A stretch of DNA of 27,874 bases. It comes from a virus. The stretch covers positions 1 to 27,874 of IMG/VR virus record IMGVR_UViG_3300037875_000242; one strand, written 5' to 3'. The notes beneath the pieces are model-generated. The model made no database searches. It saw nothing but the letters and a program-made list of their open reading frames with translations, and was not told where the DNA came from. How positions within the stretch are numbered: position 1 is the stretch's first letter; the number at the start of each line of letters is the position of its first letter. This document shows, piece by piece, positions 7,341 through 14,624 of this stretch. Position numbers and translations under genes: made by a program.

Positions 7341-7694
7341 TTAAACACTTTCCAAAAATTTGGCTGTTACATCAACCACATTTTCCCGTAGAGCGTCATT
7401 AAATATAATCTGATGTTCCATTTCGATGGTTTCTTCACAATCAAATTCAATCATTATAAATCCATTGTCAACCATTTCTTGAACGTCCCGTTTAGAAAAC
7501 CAATAAGACATATCAGCCATGCTACCAACTGCAGTTTTCCAAATCTTACCGTCTGTCCTATGAATATCATCATGGGGCATGGGCATTTCGGCCAGTCTCC
7601 TATCGGTTAGTTTTTCAAGTACTAACTCACCATCAAATTTAACTGTCCACATTCCATCAGTTGTTGCTTTGTGCTCGATTCTGTAAAGCTTCAT
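7341..7694 (-). CDS. Unknown conserved phage protein (117 aa)
   Basis: 117 residues, starting MKLYRIEHKATTDGMW, with MPMPHDDIHR, an SYWFSKRDVQEMVDNGF segment and an acidic end. The pattern of an N-terminal LYRIE strand, a central MPMP and a WF-helix-GF element resembles small phage proteins I have seen without assigned function. AAGGAGAAAGTT precedes the ATG. It directly follows the kinase-phosphatase gene in the same transcript. Three TGG tryptophans. Confidence 0.65.
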   Translation of the reverse strand: MKLYRIEHKATTDGMWTVKFDGELVLEKLTDRRLAEMPMPHDDIHRTDGKIWKTAVGSMADMSYWFSKRDVQEMVDNGFIMIEFDCEETIEMEHQIIFNDALRENVVDVTAKFLESV

Positions 7695-7709
7695 AACTTT
7701 CTCCTTTAT

Positions 7710-8669
7710 TTAAAAATCACCCTCGGCCACTTGAAAACATGGTATTCCGACCACTTCTCTCCAGTGTTCAACCATTTGATCACGGTCATCCAATACGAAT
7801 AACACGTTGTATTTGCCCTTGATTTCAGCCTCATATAATTCATCTTTAATGATTGAATCTCGGCGTATATCATCTGGTGCTCTCATGAATAGGTTGTCCC
7901 CGTATGTTACTGGGAACCAAGTCTTATCAGCGAACCATCGGATTGTTTCATCGCGAGCGTGTCCATCACGGCCTGATAAGAATATGATTTTAACCATATC
8001 CTCTTCAGGAATACAATGTTCCATATCAGTCCAATTGCAATGTTGGATGAATTTCAACAACTCATGTACTGGTTCATTTACATCATCCTTATATACAGCA
8101 GACCAATCGAATGGTCCCCTGTTGGTCATCTTTGCAATAGTACCATCAATGTCAACCAAGATACATTTTTGTAATGACTCATCCTGTTTGATATAGAACG
8201 ACCCATTTGTGCTTGGTGGATAATAGCTCTTAGGAACTATGTTTAAATTCTTGTTGATGAATTTCGTGAAGAATTTTTTAACCACACCCTCTGGAACTTG
8301 ATCAATTACAGGACGGCCAGCATTTCTCTTCAAAGCGGTCTTTAAATCTACATCGATATATTTTTCAATTACTTCAACATCACCGACTTTTTCGGCAATT
8401 TTGTGCCATTGTTTACGCACTTTCCCCTTTAAGTTGGTATCATCTGAAATAACATTCAGACCCTTTTTCAATGCCTTTTTGGCCATATCGAATGCAGTCT
8501 TAGCTACAACCATTTCTAGTTCATCCGAATATGCTCCGCCGTTCATCATCATTCTGAGATCGTCGCGGTTAATCCTAACCCAATTTGATGGGTCTTTACG
8601 CACTATTTCTTTGGCGATAGTGGACTTGCCAGCCCCTGGTACTGCCACCATTATAATTAATTTATTCAT
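7710..8669 (-). CDS. pseT: Polynucleotide 5'-kinase / 3'-phosphatase (T4 PseT-like)
   Basis: Heals broken RNA or DNA ends: adds phosphate to 5'-OH and removes it from 3' ends, preparing them for ligation. 319 residues. The N-terminal kinase domain has Walker A VPGAGKST (10-17), NRDD (34-37, substrate binding and general base as in T4 Pnk) and an arginine lid near KRNAGRP (114-120). The C-terminal HAD-type phosphatase has DIDGT (173-177), FLSGRDG and a late LDDRDQMV acid motif. Domain order and length match T4 PseT (301 residues). AGAGGA precedes the ATG, which overlaps the upstream TAA. The RNA-ligase gene in the same early block makes an RNA-repair role likely. Confidence 0.93.
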   Translation of the reverse strand: MNKLIIMVAVPGAGKSTIAKEIVRKDPSNWVRINRDDLRMMMNGGAYSDELEMVVAKTAFDMAKKALKKGLNVISDDTNLKGKVRKQWHKIAEKVGDVEVIEKYIDVDLKTALKRNAGRPVIDQVPEGVVKKFFTKFINKNLNIVPKSYYPPSTNGSFYIKQDESLQKCILVDIDGTIAKMTNRGPFDWSAVYKDDVNEPVHELLKFIQHCNWTDMEHCIPEEDMVKIIFLSGRDGHARDETIRWFADKTWFPVTYGDNLFMRAPDDIRRDSIIKDELYEAEIKGKYNVLFVLDDRDQMVEHWREVVGIPCFQVAEGDF

Positions 8670-8902
8670 TATCTAAATCCTCTAGTTTCCGTTGGATATT
8701 GCGCGCTTCGAACGCTGTCCAATTCTTTTCGTAAATATTTGATACAATTGGCCAAATCTCCGTGTTGTTCTTTTGTCGCTTCCCAATCACTAGGGAAGTG
8801 ACCCATGTCATCCAATTTAATCAGTTGTTTAATACGCCGTAATTCCTGACCGCATAATTCACAACATACCGATTCGTCATATTCGTATGTTTGATTAGTC
8901 AT
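8669..8902 (-). CDS. Small Cys-containing unknown protein (77 aa)
   Basis: 77 residues. The N-terminal part has DESVCCELCGQELRR, a cysteine cluster that looks like half of a zinc site, followed by a helical region with one further Cys. No second CxxC is present, so zinc binding is uncertain. Its TAA overlaps the start of the kinase-phosphatase gene, which suggests coupled translation. Function unknown. Confidence 0.6.
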   Translation of the reverse strand: MTNQTYEYDESVCCELCGQELRRIKQLIKLDDMGHFPSDWEATKEQHGDLANCIKYLRKELDSVRSAQYPTETRGFR

Positions 8903-8904
8903 TT

Positions 8905-9105
8905 TTAATATCCCGATTCGTTGTCTTCAATGATTTCATCGATGTTATCCTCGGTGACTTCATCGGAATGCATCTCGTATATGTCAATGTCCACATTTTC
9001 CCCACGGATTTCAATCAATGGTTGTAAACTTGTCCCGTCGGGAGACGCCATAGCATCCCTTACCGTAATGGTTCCATAATATTCAGTTTCAATTGTCTTG
9101 GTCAT
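8905..9105 (-). CDS. Small very acidic unknown protein (66 aa)
   Basis: 66 residues. The first half looks like beta strands (TEYYGTITVRDAM), the second is almost entirely acidic (HSDEVTEDNIDEIIEDNE). GAGGAAGATT precedes the ATG. Possible DNA-mimic by charge, which is speculation. No tryptophan. Confidence 0.6.
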   Translation of the reverse strand: MTKTIETEYYGTITVRDAMASPDGTSLQPLIEIRGENVDIDIYEMHSDEVTEDNIDEIIEDNESGY

Positions 9106-9107
9106 TT

Positions 9108-9629
9108 TTAATCTTCCTCATATCCATATAGTTCATCGAGATGTGCCCACATATCTGCAAAGAGTACCCCACGCTTTAGAGCGTATCTGAATGTTGGGTA
9201 TTCCTTAGTGTATGCTTTAAACATGCGATGCCCGTTCCTCTTTGACCGGCGGGTGTTTGCAATCCTGTCCGATAATTTTAGAAACGTGGCTCCGTGGCTT
9301 TCTCTTGTTTTGGGGTAAGTTTTCATTCCCCGTTCAATTCTGTTTTTTCCCAATTCGTTGGTAACTCTATATACCAAATCAGCAACTACCGTTCCAACCA
9401 CCTTTTCCAAATCTCCATAGCTGGTATCTGTATCTTCCAATACGTCATGGTTCCATGCCGCTGAAATCAGTTGTTCGTAGTTTTCGGAGAATCCCCGAAT
9501 TAGATGCTTAAATTCTTCAACCACGTTTACCACTTCGCTCAAGTGGGTTTCATATGGTTTTCCATCATAGGTTTGATTTGCTATGCTGTGTCTATGTACT
9601 GCGTACGATTTTGCTTTCTCAATCATCAT
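9108..9629 (-). CDS. HD-domain hydrolase, MESH1/SpoT-like
   Basis: 173 residues, the size of a stand-alone small (p)ppGpp hydrolase. HD-family residues appear in the right order: YDGKPYETHLSEV (His29), AAWNHDVLEDTDTS (His61-Asp62, Glu65-Asp66) and LKLSDRIANTRRS (Asp121, Asn125). This pattern is that of the Mn-dependent SpoT hydrolase domain and MESH1, which remove the 3' pyrophosphate of ppGpp (MESH1 also acts on NADPH). There is no synthetase domain. In a phage it could lower host alarmone during infection; the substrate is inferred. ATG at 9629 or 9626: GGAGGAAG lies upstream and suits the second slightly better. Its 5' end overlaps the end of the preceding gene. Confidence 0.8.
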   Translation of the reverse strand: MMIEKAKSYAVHRHSIANQTYDGKPYETHLSEVVNVVEEFKHLIRGFSENYEQLISAAWNHDVLEDTDTSYGDLEKVVGTVVADLVYRVTNELGKNRIERGMKTYPKTRESHGATFLKLSDRIANTRRSKRNGHRMFKAYTKEYPTFRYALKRGVLFADMWAHLDELYGYEED

Positions 9630-10338
9630 CTTCCTCCAAATAGTCGGTCATGTGTTCGTTTTCAAACATAACTTTTTCTAAAAATTCTGCCAGTTCCTTG
9701 ATGTGATGGGCCTTAAATTCAAATTTGTCCCATTCTCTAATCATTCCAGAGCCTGAATCGATTGAATACTGACCATCGGGCTGAGCTGATAATGTCAATA
9801 AAGGTAATGGAACCGTTGTTGTCTCTTGCCCATAATAGGAACGTTTTTCCATTTCACGGGTTTTACTAGCTATATCAATAGTTCTAGTCCCACGAGTTGT
9901 GACATTAAAATTTCCATCATCGAATTCTGAAATTGCGTTGTATTTGAAATCTTCAACTTTGTTTTTCTCATCGATTAATTGCCGAATATGTTGCTCATAT
10001 TGTTTCATCGCGTCGTTGGCCAATGTGAATATTTTCTTAAATTTACCCAATTTCTTTTCACGACGATCTCTGTGGTACAGAAAAGAAGCGTATCCCGGTT
10101 CATATACAAATCTACCTGGAGACACATTTGAATAAATTTCAGTATGGGTAATCGAAATTCTGAATTCGTTTTCGTTTTCAATTTTACCAGAAGTGTTTTT
10201 ACCCCAAATTCTGATATATTGGTCTCTTACCCGTTCAATTTCAATCGAAATATACGGACTTTTCTTAAACAATTGAACCAAATTTAGGTTCAAAAATGCT
10301 TCTAATTTATCAAATTCTTGTTTGGTTACTATAGCCAT
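9592..10338 (-). CDS. Unknown protein, TGA near its end (239 or 248 aa)
   Basis: Not recognised. Starts MAIVTKQEFDKLEAFLNLNL, has a basic central region (HRDRREKKLGKFKKIF), a coiled or helical stretch and an acidic C-terminus LEEDDD. The first stop-like codon is TGA (9619-9621, codon 240); with TGA as Trp the protein gains WESKIVRST and ends at TAG 9592-9594. Both ends overlap the next gene's start region, so overlap does not decide. Either way the protein body is unaffected. Confidence 0.65.
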
Positions 10339-10339
10339 T

Positions 10340-10594
10340 TTATATACTAATTCCTTTAAATGTGGGGAATGCCCGTTTTAATACCAATTTATCCCAATCA
10401 CTAAATTTTACTTCGGGTATTAAAACCTTAGGCTTTAATTCCGATGTCATTGGGTTGTGATTCATACCACTTAAAAATATAGTTGCACCCACGGGATATT
10501 CAACAAAATCACCCATTTCGGCGAGACGCAAAAAATCACTCCTAAAAATATCAGTTAATAGTCGTAATTCATTTTTCGTAATATTTGTAAACAT
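10340..10594 (-). CDS. Unknown early protein (84 aa)
   Basis: 84 residues, no family recognised; one TGG tryptophan (SDWDKL). The frame is open to 10615, but the ATG at 10594 (MFTNIT) is preferred because AGAGAGG precedes it and because 10615 falls at the expected start of transcription of P3. The same promoter-to-gene arrangement is found at P1. Ends TAA two bases before the next start. Confidence 0.62.
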   Translation of the reverse strand: MFTNITKNELRLLTDIFRSDFLRLAEMGDFVEYPVGATIFLSGMNHNPMTSELKPKVLIPEVKFSDWDKLVLKRAFPTFKGISI

Positions 10595-10606
10595 TGGTAT
10601 TTCCTC

Positions 10607-10678
10607 TCTTATCATACCTGAAGATACAAGATAAAAATGACAAAGTCAAGCGTTTTCTGCTATTATTTTAATTTATTT
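10607..10678. repeat. 72-bp repeat, copy 2 (carries promoter P3)
   Basis: Identical to 7269-7340 over 72 bases. It includes the last five codons and the stop of the RNA ligase gene, so the duplicated stretch has become coding at its upstream edge. Identity this long points to a recent duplication or gene conversion. Confidence 0.95.
10613..10649 (-). promoter_or_regulatory. Early promoter P3 (sigma70 type)
   Basis: Minus strand: -35 TTGACT (10644-10649), 17-base spacer, -10 TATCTT (10621-10626), with the TGAC-TTT-GTCA palindrome over the -35. Transcribes the 84-aa gene and probably onward through the kinase-phosphatase. Confidence 0.82.
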
Positions 10679-11607
10679 ACCATTTTTTCATTCCATTTGG
10701 ACATCCAATGATCATCAGTTGCCCCGACATGACCAGCACGGACACATTTTCCAACCGAATCAGCGAAGTCGTCATAGTGAAATCTGTCAGCCAGACGAAC
10801 TACATAACCTTCAACCTCATCACCATCCAACCCATTTATCATCAAATCGTCTCCAATTTCACGAATTATCGATTCGTCATATATTCCTTCATATATTGTA
10901 GCGACCGGTGTTAATCCCAAATCTTCAATATAATGAAGTGTAGATTTCCATGATAAACAAATATTGTCAGCTTGCCATATTGAAAATGCTTGGAAATAAC
11001 TGTCCAGATATTTATATTTGATAGCGTGTTCTGCATATAAATTTTCACCACACACGCGCCACCCTGCAGGGAGACGGTGCCTGATAGAACCATGGATTCC
11101 CTTTACATAATTGCGACTATTGTGATGTCTACTATCCAATGATCGAGCATGGAAATGGTCGTTGTACATTGTCGTATTCTCACCATCCATTTTCACAGTT
11201 ACAACAACTTCTTTGCCAATAAATTGATCAGGATTTTCCATCATCTTGTCATCATTCTGAAGTCCTTCCGACCAAGGAAAATGATACGTTCGTGGGTACT
11301 TGAAATATTTTTGTGTTTTACCCCACTTGTCATAATCCAATCTTGGATCGTATGTCCCATCGGGGAGAATCACTTCTTCAATGCCAATAATTTCCCTCAG
11401 ATCGGCTGGAGTAATATCACCATTTTCCGCTTCCAAGTGATGTTTGGAGCACAATGAGGCCCCATTGTCCAAGTAGTACCCACCATCTTTAAACAGTTTC
11501 CTGTCCATTATATGATGTGCATCGACCGCCTCTTCACCACATATTACGCATAGTGAAATATCACGTTCAAATACCTGCATCCCAAATTCTTTTCTAGTTA
11601 GTAACAT
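10663..11607 (-). CDS. HNH endonuclease domain fused to RNA ligase
   Basis: 314 residues. The N-terminal 65 form a zinc-type HNH domain: CVIC (20-23), DAHHIMDR (29-36), DNGASLCSKHH (47-57). The rest is a nucleotidyltransferase of the RNA/DNA ligase superfamily: motif I KMDGEN with Lys139 as the adenylated residue, an Ia-like ARSLDSR (154-160), motif III VCGENLYAEH, motif IV DEVEGYVVRL (263-272) and motif V-like GKCVRAGH (287-293). The DNA-ligase OB domain is missing, so an RNA-end ligase is likeliest, pairing with the kinase-phosphatase. The start at 11607 has AGAGG before it and overlaps the preceding gene; the frame is open further up but without a ribosome site. Whether the HNH part still cuts is unknown; its metal ligands look complete. 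The 72-bp repeat begins inside its last codons. Confidence 0.85.
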   Translation of the reverse strand: MLLTRKEFGMQVFERDISLCVICGEEAVDAHHIMDRKLFKDGGYYLDNGASLCSKHHLEAENGDITPADLREIIGIEEVILPDGTYDPRLDYDKWGKTQKYFKYPRTYHFPWSEGLQNDDKMMENPDQFIGKEVVVTVKMDGENTTMYNDHFHARSLDSRHHNSRNYVKGIHGSIRHRLPAGWRVCGENLYAEHAIKYKYLDSYFQAFSIWQADNICLSWKSTLHYIEDLGLTPVATIYEGIYDESIIREIGDDLMINGLDGDEVEGYVVRLADRFHYDDFADSVGKCVRAGHVGATDDHWMSKWNEKMVNKLK

Positions 11608-11803
11608 TATGTAACCTCTTATAATCCTCGTCCTCAAATATGATTTTACCATCACGTTCCACACGGACAATATCAAATTTTATGTTTTTCTTAGACGTGA
11701 AGTCTTCATTATGTGTGCCCCAAATGCTTCCAGCATAAGTTAGATACACCCTGTTATTTCTGAATGTCAATGAATCGTATGGTTGTAAATCTTTTAATTT
11801 CAT
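11594..11803 (-). CDS. Small unknown protein (69 aa)
   Basis: 69 residues, basic and beta-rich (SLTFRNNRVYLTYAGSIWG, KFDIVRVERDGKIIF), which would fit a small SH3-like or OB-like fold; no family recognised. It ends with TAG, 14 bases inside the ligase gene. Its ATG overlaps the TGA of the upstream gene as ATGA, or lies just upstream of the real TAA if TGA is Trp. Confidence 0.6.
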   Translation of the reverse strand: MKLKDLQPYDSLTFRNNRVYLTYAGSIWGTHNEDFTSKKNIKFDIVRVERDGKIIFEDEDYKRLHNVTN

Positions 11804-12159
11804 TTTTTTACCCTTATTTCTATCTCATATAAATAATCCCAATGGCCACTTGGTTGATATTTTATGACCTTTGGATGATATTTTAATTTGTGCAATGTAT
11901 CTTCAATCCCGAAGATTGTATCCATCGCCTGTTTTACACTATCTTTGCGAGTACCCATATTTCCACGAAATGATACCGAAATATTCACAGCCTTTCGTGA
12001 TCTTCGGATTTCCACCGATCCCAATCCAGAATGATATGTTCCATTATCAGCCTGTCTGGCCACCTCTGCAACATCTGTTAAATTATCTGAATTTATTACA
12101 TCCGATATTGTCCCATCCATATCTTCTGGTAGTTCAAATAGTGTGTGTTCGTCAGTCAT
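11794..12159 (-). CDS. Unknown first gene of the P4 transcript (119 or 121 aa)
   Basis: Not recognised. Acidic N-terminus (TDEHTLFELPEDMDG), then a beta-rich part with SGLGSVEIRRSRKAVNISVSFRGN and a C-terminal strand pair. TGA at 11800-11802 is codon 120; read as Trp it adds only Trp-Asn before TAA (11794-11796). AAGAGGAC precedes the ATG, close behind promoter P4, so this is the first gene after the late terminator. Confidence 0.65.
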
Positions 12160-12173
12160 TTTGTCCTCTTTTC

Positions 12174-12210
12174 CTTAGATGAAGATACAAGATTATCCGC
12201 ACAAAGTCAA
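12174..12210 (-). promoter_or_regulatory. Early promoter P4 (sigma70 type)
   Basis: Minus strand: -35 TTGACT (12205-12210), 17-base spacer, -10 TATCTT (12182-12187). The spacer differs from P1-P3 and the palindrome over the -35 is broken (TTTGTGCGG), so if the palindrome is an operator this copy would escape it. It sits right behind the late-operon terminator. Confidence 0.8.
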
Positions 12211-12230
12211 GCTTTATTTTGCAATGCCGC

Positions 12231-12252
12231 AAAAAAAACCCCCAATCGGGGG
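12231..12252 (-). terminator. Rho-independent terminator closing the late operon
   Basis: Minus-strand RNA: CCCCC-GAUU-GGGGG followed by eight U residues. It lies six bases after the TAA (12258-12260) that ends the 138-aa gene only if its two TGA codons are read through, so the terminator position itself supports that reading. Confidence 0.88.
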
Positions 12253-12257
12253 CAGTT

Positions 12258-12674
12258 TTAGTTTTCTTTAGATTCTCATTCGGTTACATTAATGATTGTA
12301 TATATCCGGGTGGGTATTTTAACAAACCCAGAGGAGTTCGTAAGCAATAAATTATTTCTGAATTCGTCTCAATCTATTGGAAATGTCTTATCCAGTACCC
12401 CATTGTTCTTACGCCTAATCACTTCATTAAGAGCGTTAATGGTATATAGTGTATTGGATTGTTTTTTTCTATGCAAGGAAATGGTATCCTTATTTGTAAG
12501 GTAATTTTCAGTATCCTGTTCTATATTGTATGTGCATATCAACTGGTGGAAATTGTCTTCATTTTGAAACACGTATATTTTATTGAATAGTATTTCATGG
12601 TAATCAATGATTAAATCTATCGTATCGTGCAACTGATTCCGTTTTGTGAATGAGCAAAGTAATTGCGTGTGCAT
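12258..12674 (-). CDS. Unknown protein with two TGA codons (138 aa)
   Basis: 138 residues when TGA at 12369-12371 (codon 102) and 12276-12278 (codon 133) are Trp. The sequence NTLYTINALNEVIRR, NNGVLDKTFPI-W-DEFRNNLLLT and the RIYTIINV end resemble a conserved protein of environmental T4-like phages that I recall without a function; in that family a Trp after the Ile-Asp or Ile-Asn is what I would expect. Both its tryptophans are TGA. AAAGGA sits eight bases before ATG 12674. The TAA is followed at once by the terminator. Under the standard code the protein would lose its last 37 residues. Confidence 0.82.
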
Positions 12675-12700
12675 ATTGCATTTCCTTTCGTAGCGGGGGA

Positions 12701-14596
12701 TTATTTATTTCCGATTTCCACCAATTTCTGTTTAAGTTCCGATATCTTTTCTTTAATATATGGAGCATTAGCTGGTGCCGCGTCTTTTAATTCTTCTTTA
12801 TATTCAGCAATGGATTTTTTTAGAAAATTCTTTTCTTGAAGTGGTGGCCACTGATCAATATCCATACCATATTGTAGAGCGTTAGCCATAAATGTGGTTT
12901 GCACTATTTCCATTGTAGGTGAAGCTCCTATACCCCTTGATCTGGCCGACATTTTGAATAATGGATATTCAGTTCCATCTTCGTGTTTTATTTTTATAGA
13001 CCCATCCCTTGAACCGTCTTTATAATCAATTACCAATTTCGATTCAATTTCATCCATTAACATTTTTTTATATTTATCTTTTTCATTATCTGGAGCATCT
13101 CTGAATTTTTCGAGTATATTTTTGGATTTGTTACCAAATATCGTCATCAATGTCTTTTCACTCAATTTCGACCCATCTGGTGGAATACCATAAACAGTAA
13201 TAAACTTATCCAAACTCTTATTGGGAGTAATGCCCAATGTTTCATCAATATGAATTCCATGCAAAATATGTTTTTTAAATCCATCTTCAATCTGTGGATT
13301 GTCCTTAACGGATTCCAAAAATCTAGATAGAAGTCTAGCATCAGCATTTCTCATATTATTATATACTTCCGGATTGGTTTCTCTAAAAGATGAAGATTGT
13401 GCAATCTTAGCAAACGTCCTAACATCAAGTCCATTCATTTTCCCAGATTTCCCAGAAATTCTATTTACAAATTCCGAGTCGATCCGTTTTCTATATTTTT
13501 CAAAATTTGGGCCCAATGTGTCTCGGGCATATTTGTCGTCTTTTAATAATTTTTTCAAAATTTCATTTGAATTTGCACTTTCCGCAAATGCACTGGCACC
13601 TTCATTAACCTGTTTTTTCAAATCGGCAACATATGACTTTTTACCAGCCTTTTTCTTAAATTCTTCAAGATCGGATTTGCTCACCCCACCTTTGGTTAAT
13701 TCTACCGATATTGTGTCAAATACTTTTCCATATCCACCATTGCTCAGAAATACCTGTCCGCTCTTTTTAAGGCTTATCCCAACTCTAGTTCCATCTTTTA
13801 ATTTAACAAACATATCCGAAGAAGTCCCATGACCAGTAGTATTTATAGCGGAATTTCCTTCTGGAGTATCCCACATAATTTCATCTATATTATCCATTCC
13901 AAACATGCTTTCAATAGATTTGCCAGACGCGATAGCTGCCGTTACCCATTCTTTAGTTAAAACGGATTCCTTTTTATTAGCAATATCCATTAATTCAGAT
14001 TCGATTTCATCCATGGATTTTCCACTCTTAAGCAATCTCAATGTTTTGTGAACCGCGGCTTCTCCTGCTCTCGATTCCGCTGTTCCGGCACCGACACCCT
14101 TTATTCCCGTTTGTTTCGCCTGAGCTTTAGCACCTTCTTTTGTCATCATTAGAGCGGAGTCGGTTTTTTGATGATCAGTACTAGTCAATTCTTCATGCTT
14201 TTTATCAGTGCCTTGATCCCCATTGTCCCGACTATCAGATTTTGGCTCATCTTTTCCTCCAGATTCACCATCAGATTTTGCCGGTTCTCCAGTTTTAGGA
14301 TCACCCTTGTAATAATGGCCACCCTTTGGTCCAGTTTCGATTTCCGCTCCGGCCGGTGCATCCTTATCATTCTGAACATACACCTTCCCTATTTTTTCAT
14401 TCAATGTTTTTACATTTTTCAAATTTGTAATAAATTCATTGATCGTGGGTATATCCCAATCCCATTCGGTTAATATATCCCTAAGTGCCATTTGATGACC
14501 AAAATCATTGGGATTTGGCATTCCATCGTGGACTCTGTAGCCCCACTCTATTAATAGTGCGTCCAAATATTCATCGGTGTTAAAGTCAAAACTCAT
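12701..14596 (-). CDS. Large protein with possible PD-(D/E)XK nuclease core (631 aa)
   Basis: 631 residues. After a 70-residue N-terminus comes a linker with the GPKGGHYYKG peptide, seen in several phage virion proteins, and a disordered Lys/Asp/Gly stretch. The central part has AGEAAVHKTL, then SSDMFVKLKDG and RVGISLKKSG: an acid, a second acid and a Ser-x-Lys strand, spaced as in PD-(D/E)XK enzymes. The remainder is helical and charged. It may be a virion-associated nuclease, but the assignment rests on one motif pattern. ATG 14596 is preferred (GGAG six bases upstream) over 14608. Six TGG tryptophans, no TGA, although it lies between two TGA-bearing parts of the late operon. Confidence 0.7.
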   Translation of the reverse strand: MSFDFNTDEYLDALLIEWGYRVHDGMPNPNDFGHQMALRDILTEWDWDIPTINEFITNLKNVKTLNEKIGKVYVQNDKDAPAGAEIETGPKGGHYYKGDPKTGEPAKSDGESGGKDEPKSDSRDNGDQGTDKKHEELTSTDHQKTDSALMMTKEGAKAQAKQTGIKGVGAGTAESRAGEAAVHKTLRLLKSGKSMDEIESELMDIANKKESVLTKEWVTAAIASGKSIESMFGMDNIDEIMWDTPEGNSAINTTGHGTSSDMFVKLKDGTRVGISLKKSGQVFLSNGGYGKVFDTISVELTKGGVSKSDLEEFKKKAGKKSYVADLKKQVNEGASAFAESANSNEILKKLLKDDKYARDTLGPNFEKYRKRIDSEFVNRISGKSGKMNGLDVRTFAKIAQSSSFRETNPEVYNNMRNADARLLSRFLESVKDNPQIEDGFKKHILHGIHIDETLGITPNKSLDKFITVYGIPPDGSKLSEKTLMTIFGNKSKNILEKFRDAPDNEKDKYKKMLMDEIESKLVIDYKDGSRDGSIKIKHEDGTEYPLFKMSARSRGIGASPTMEIVQTTFMANALQYGMDIDQWPPLQEKNFLKKSIAEYKEELKDAAPANAPYIKEKISELKQKLVEIGNK

Positions 14597-14624
14597 TTTT
14601 TTCTCCATTCTTTATATATAAATA

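Noticed and set aside
14612-14619. Exact TATAAATA on the plus strand at 14612 and near 25806, like a T4 late promoter
   Set aside because: They point away from all genes; no plus-strand gene follows. The stretches are simple AT-rich spacers.
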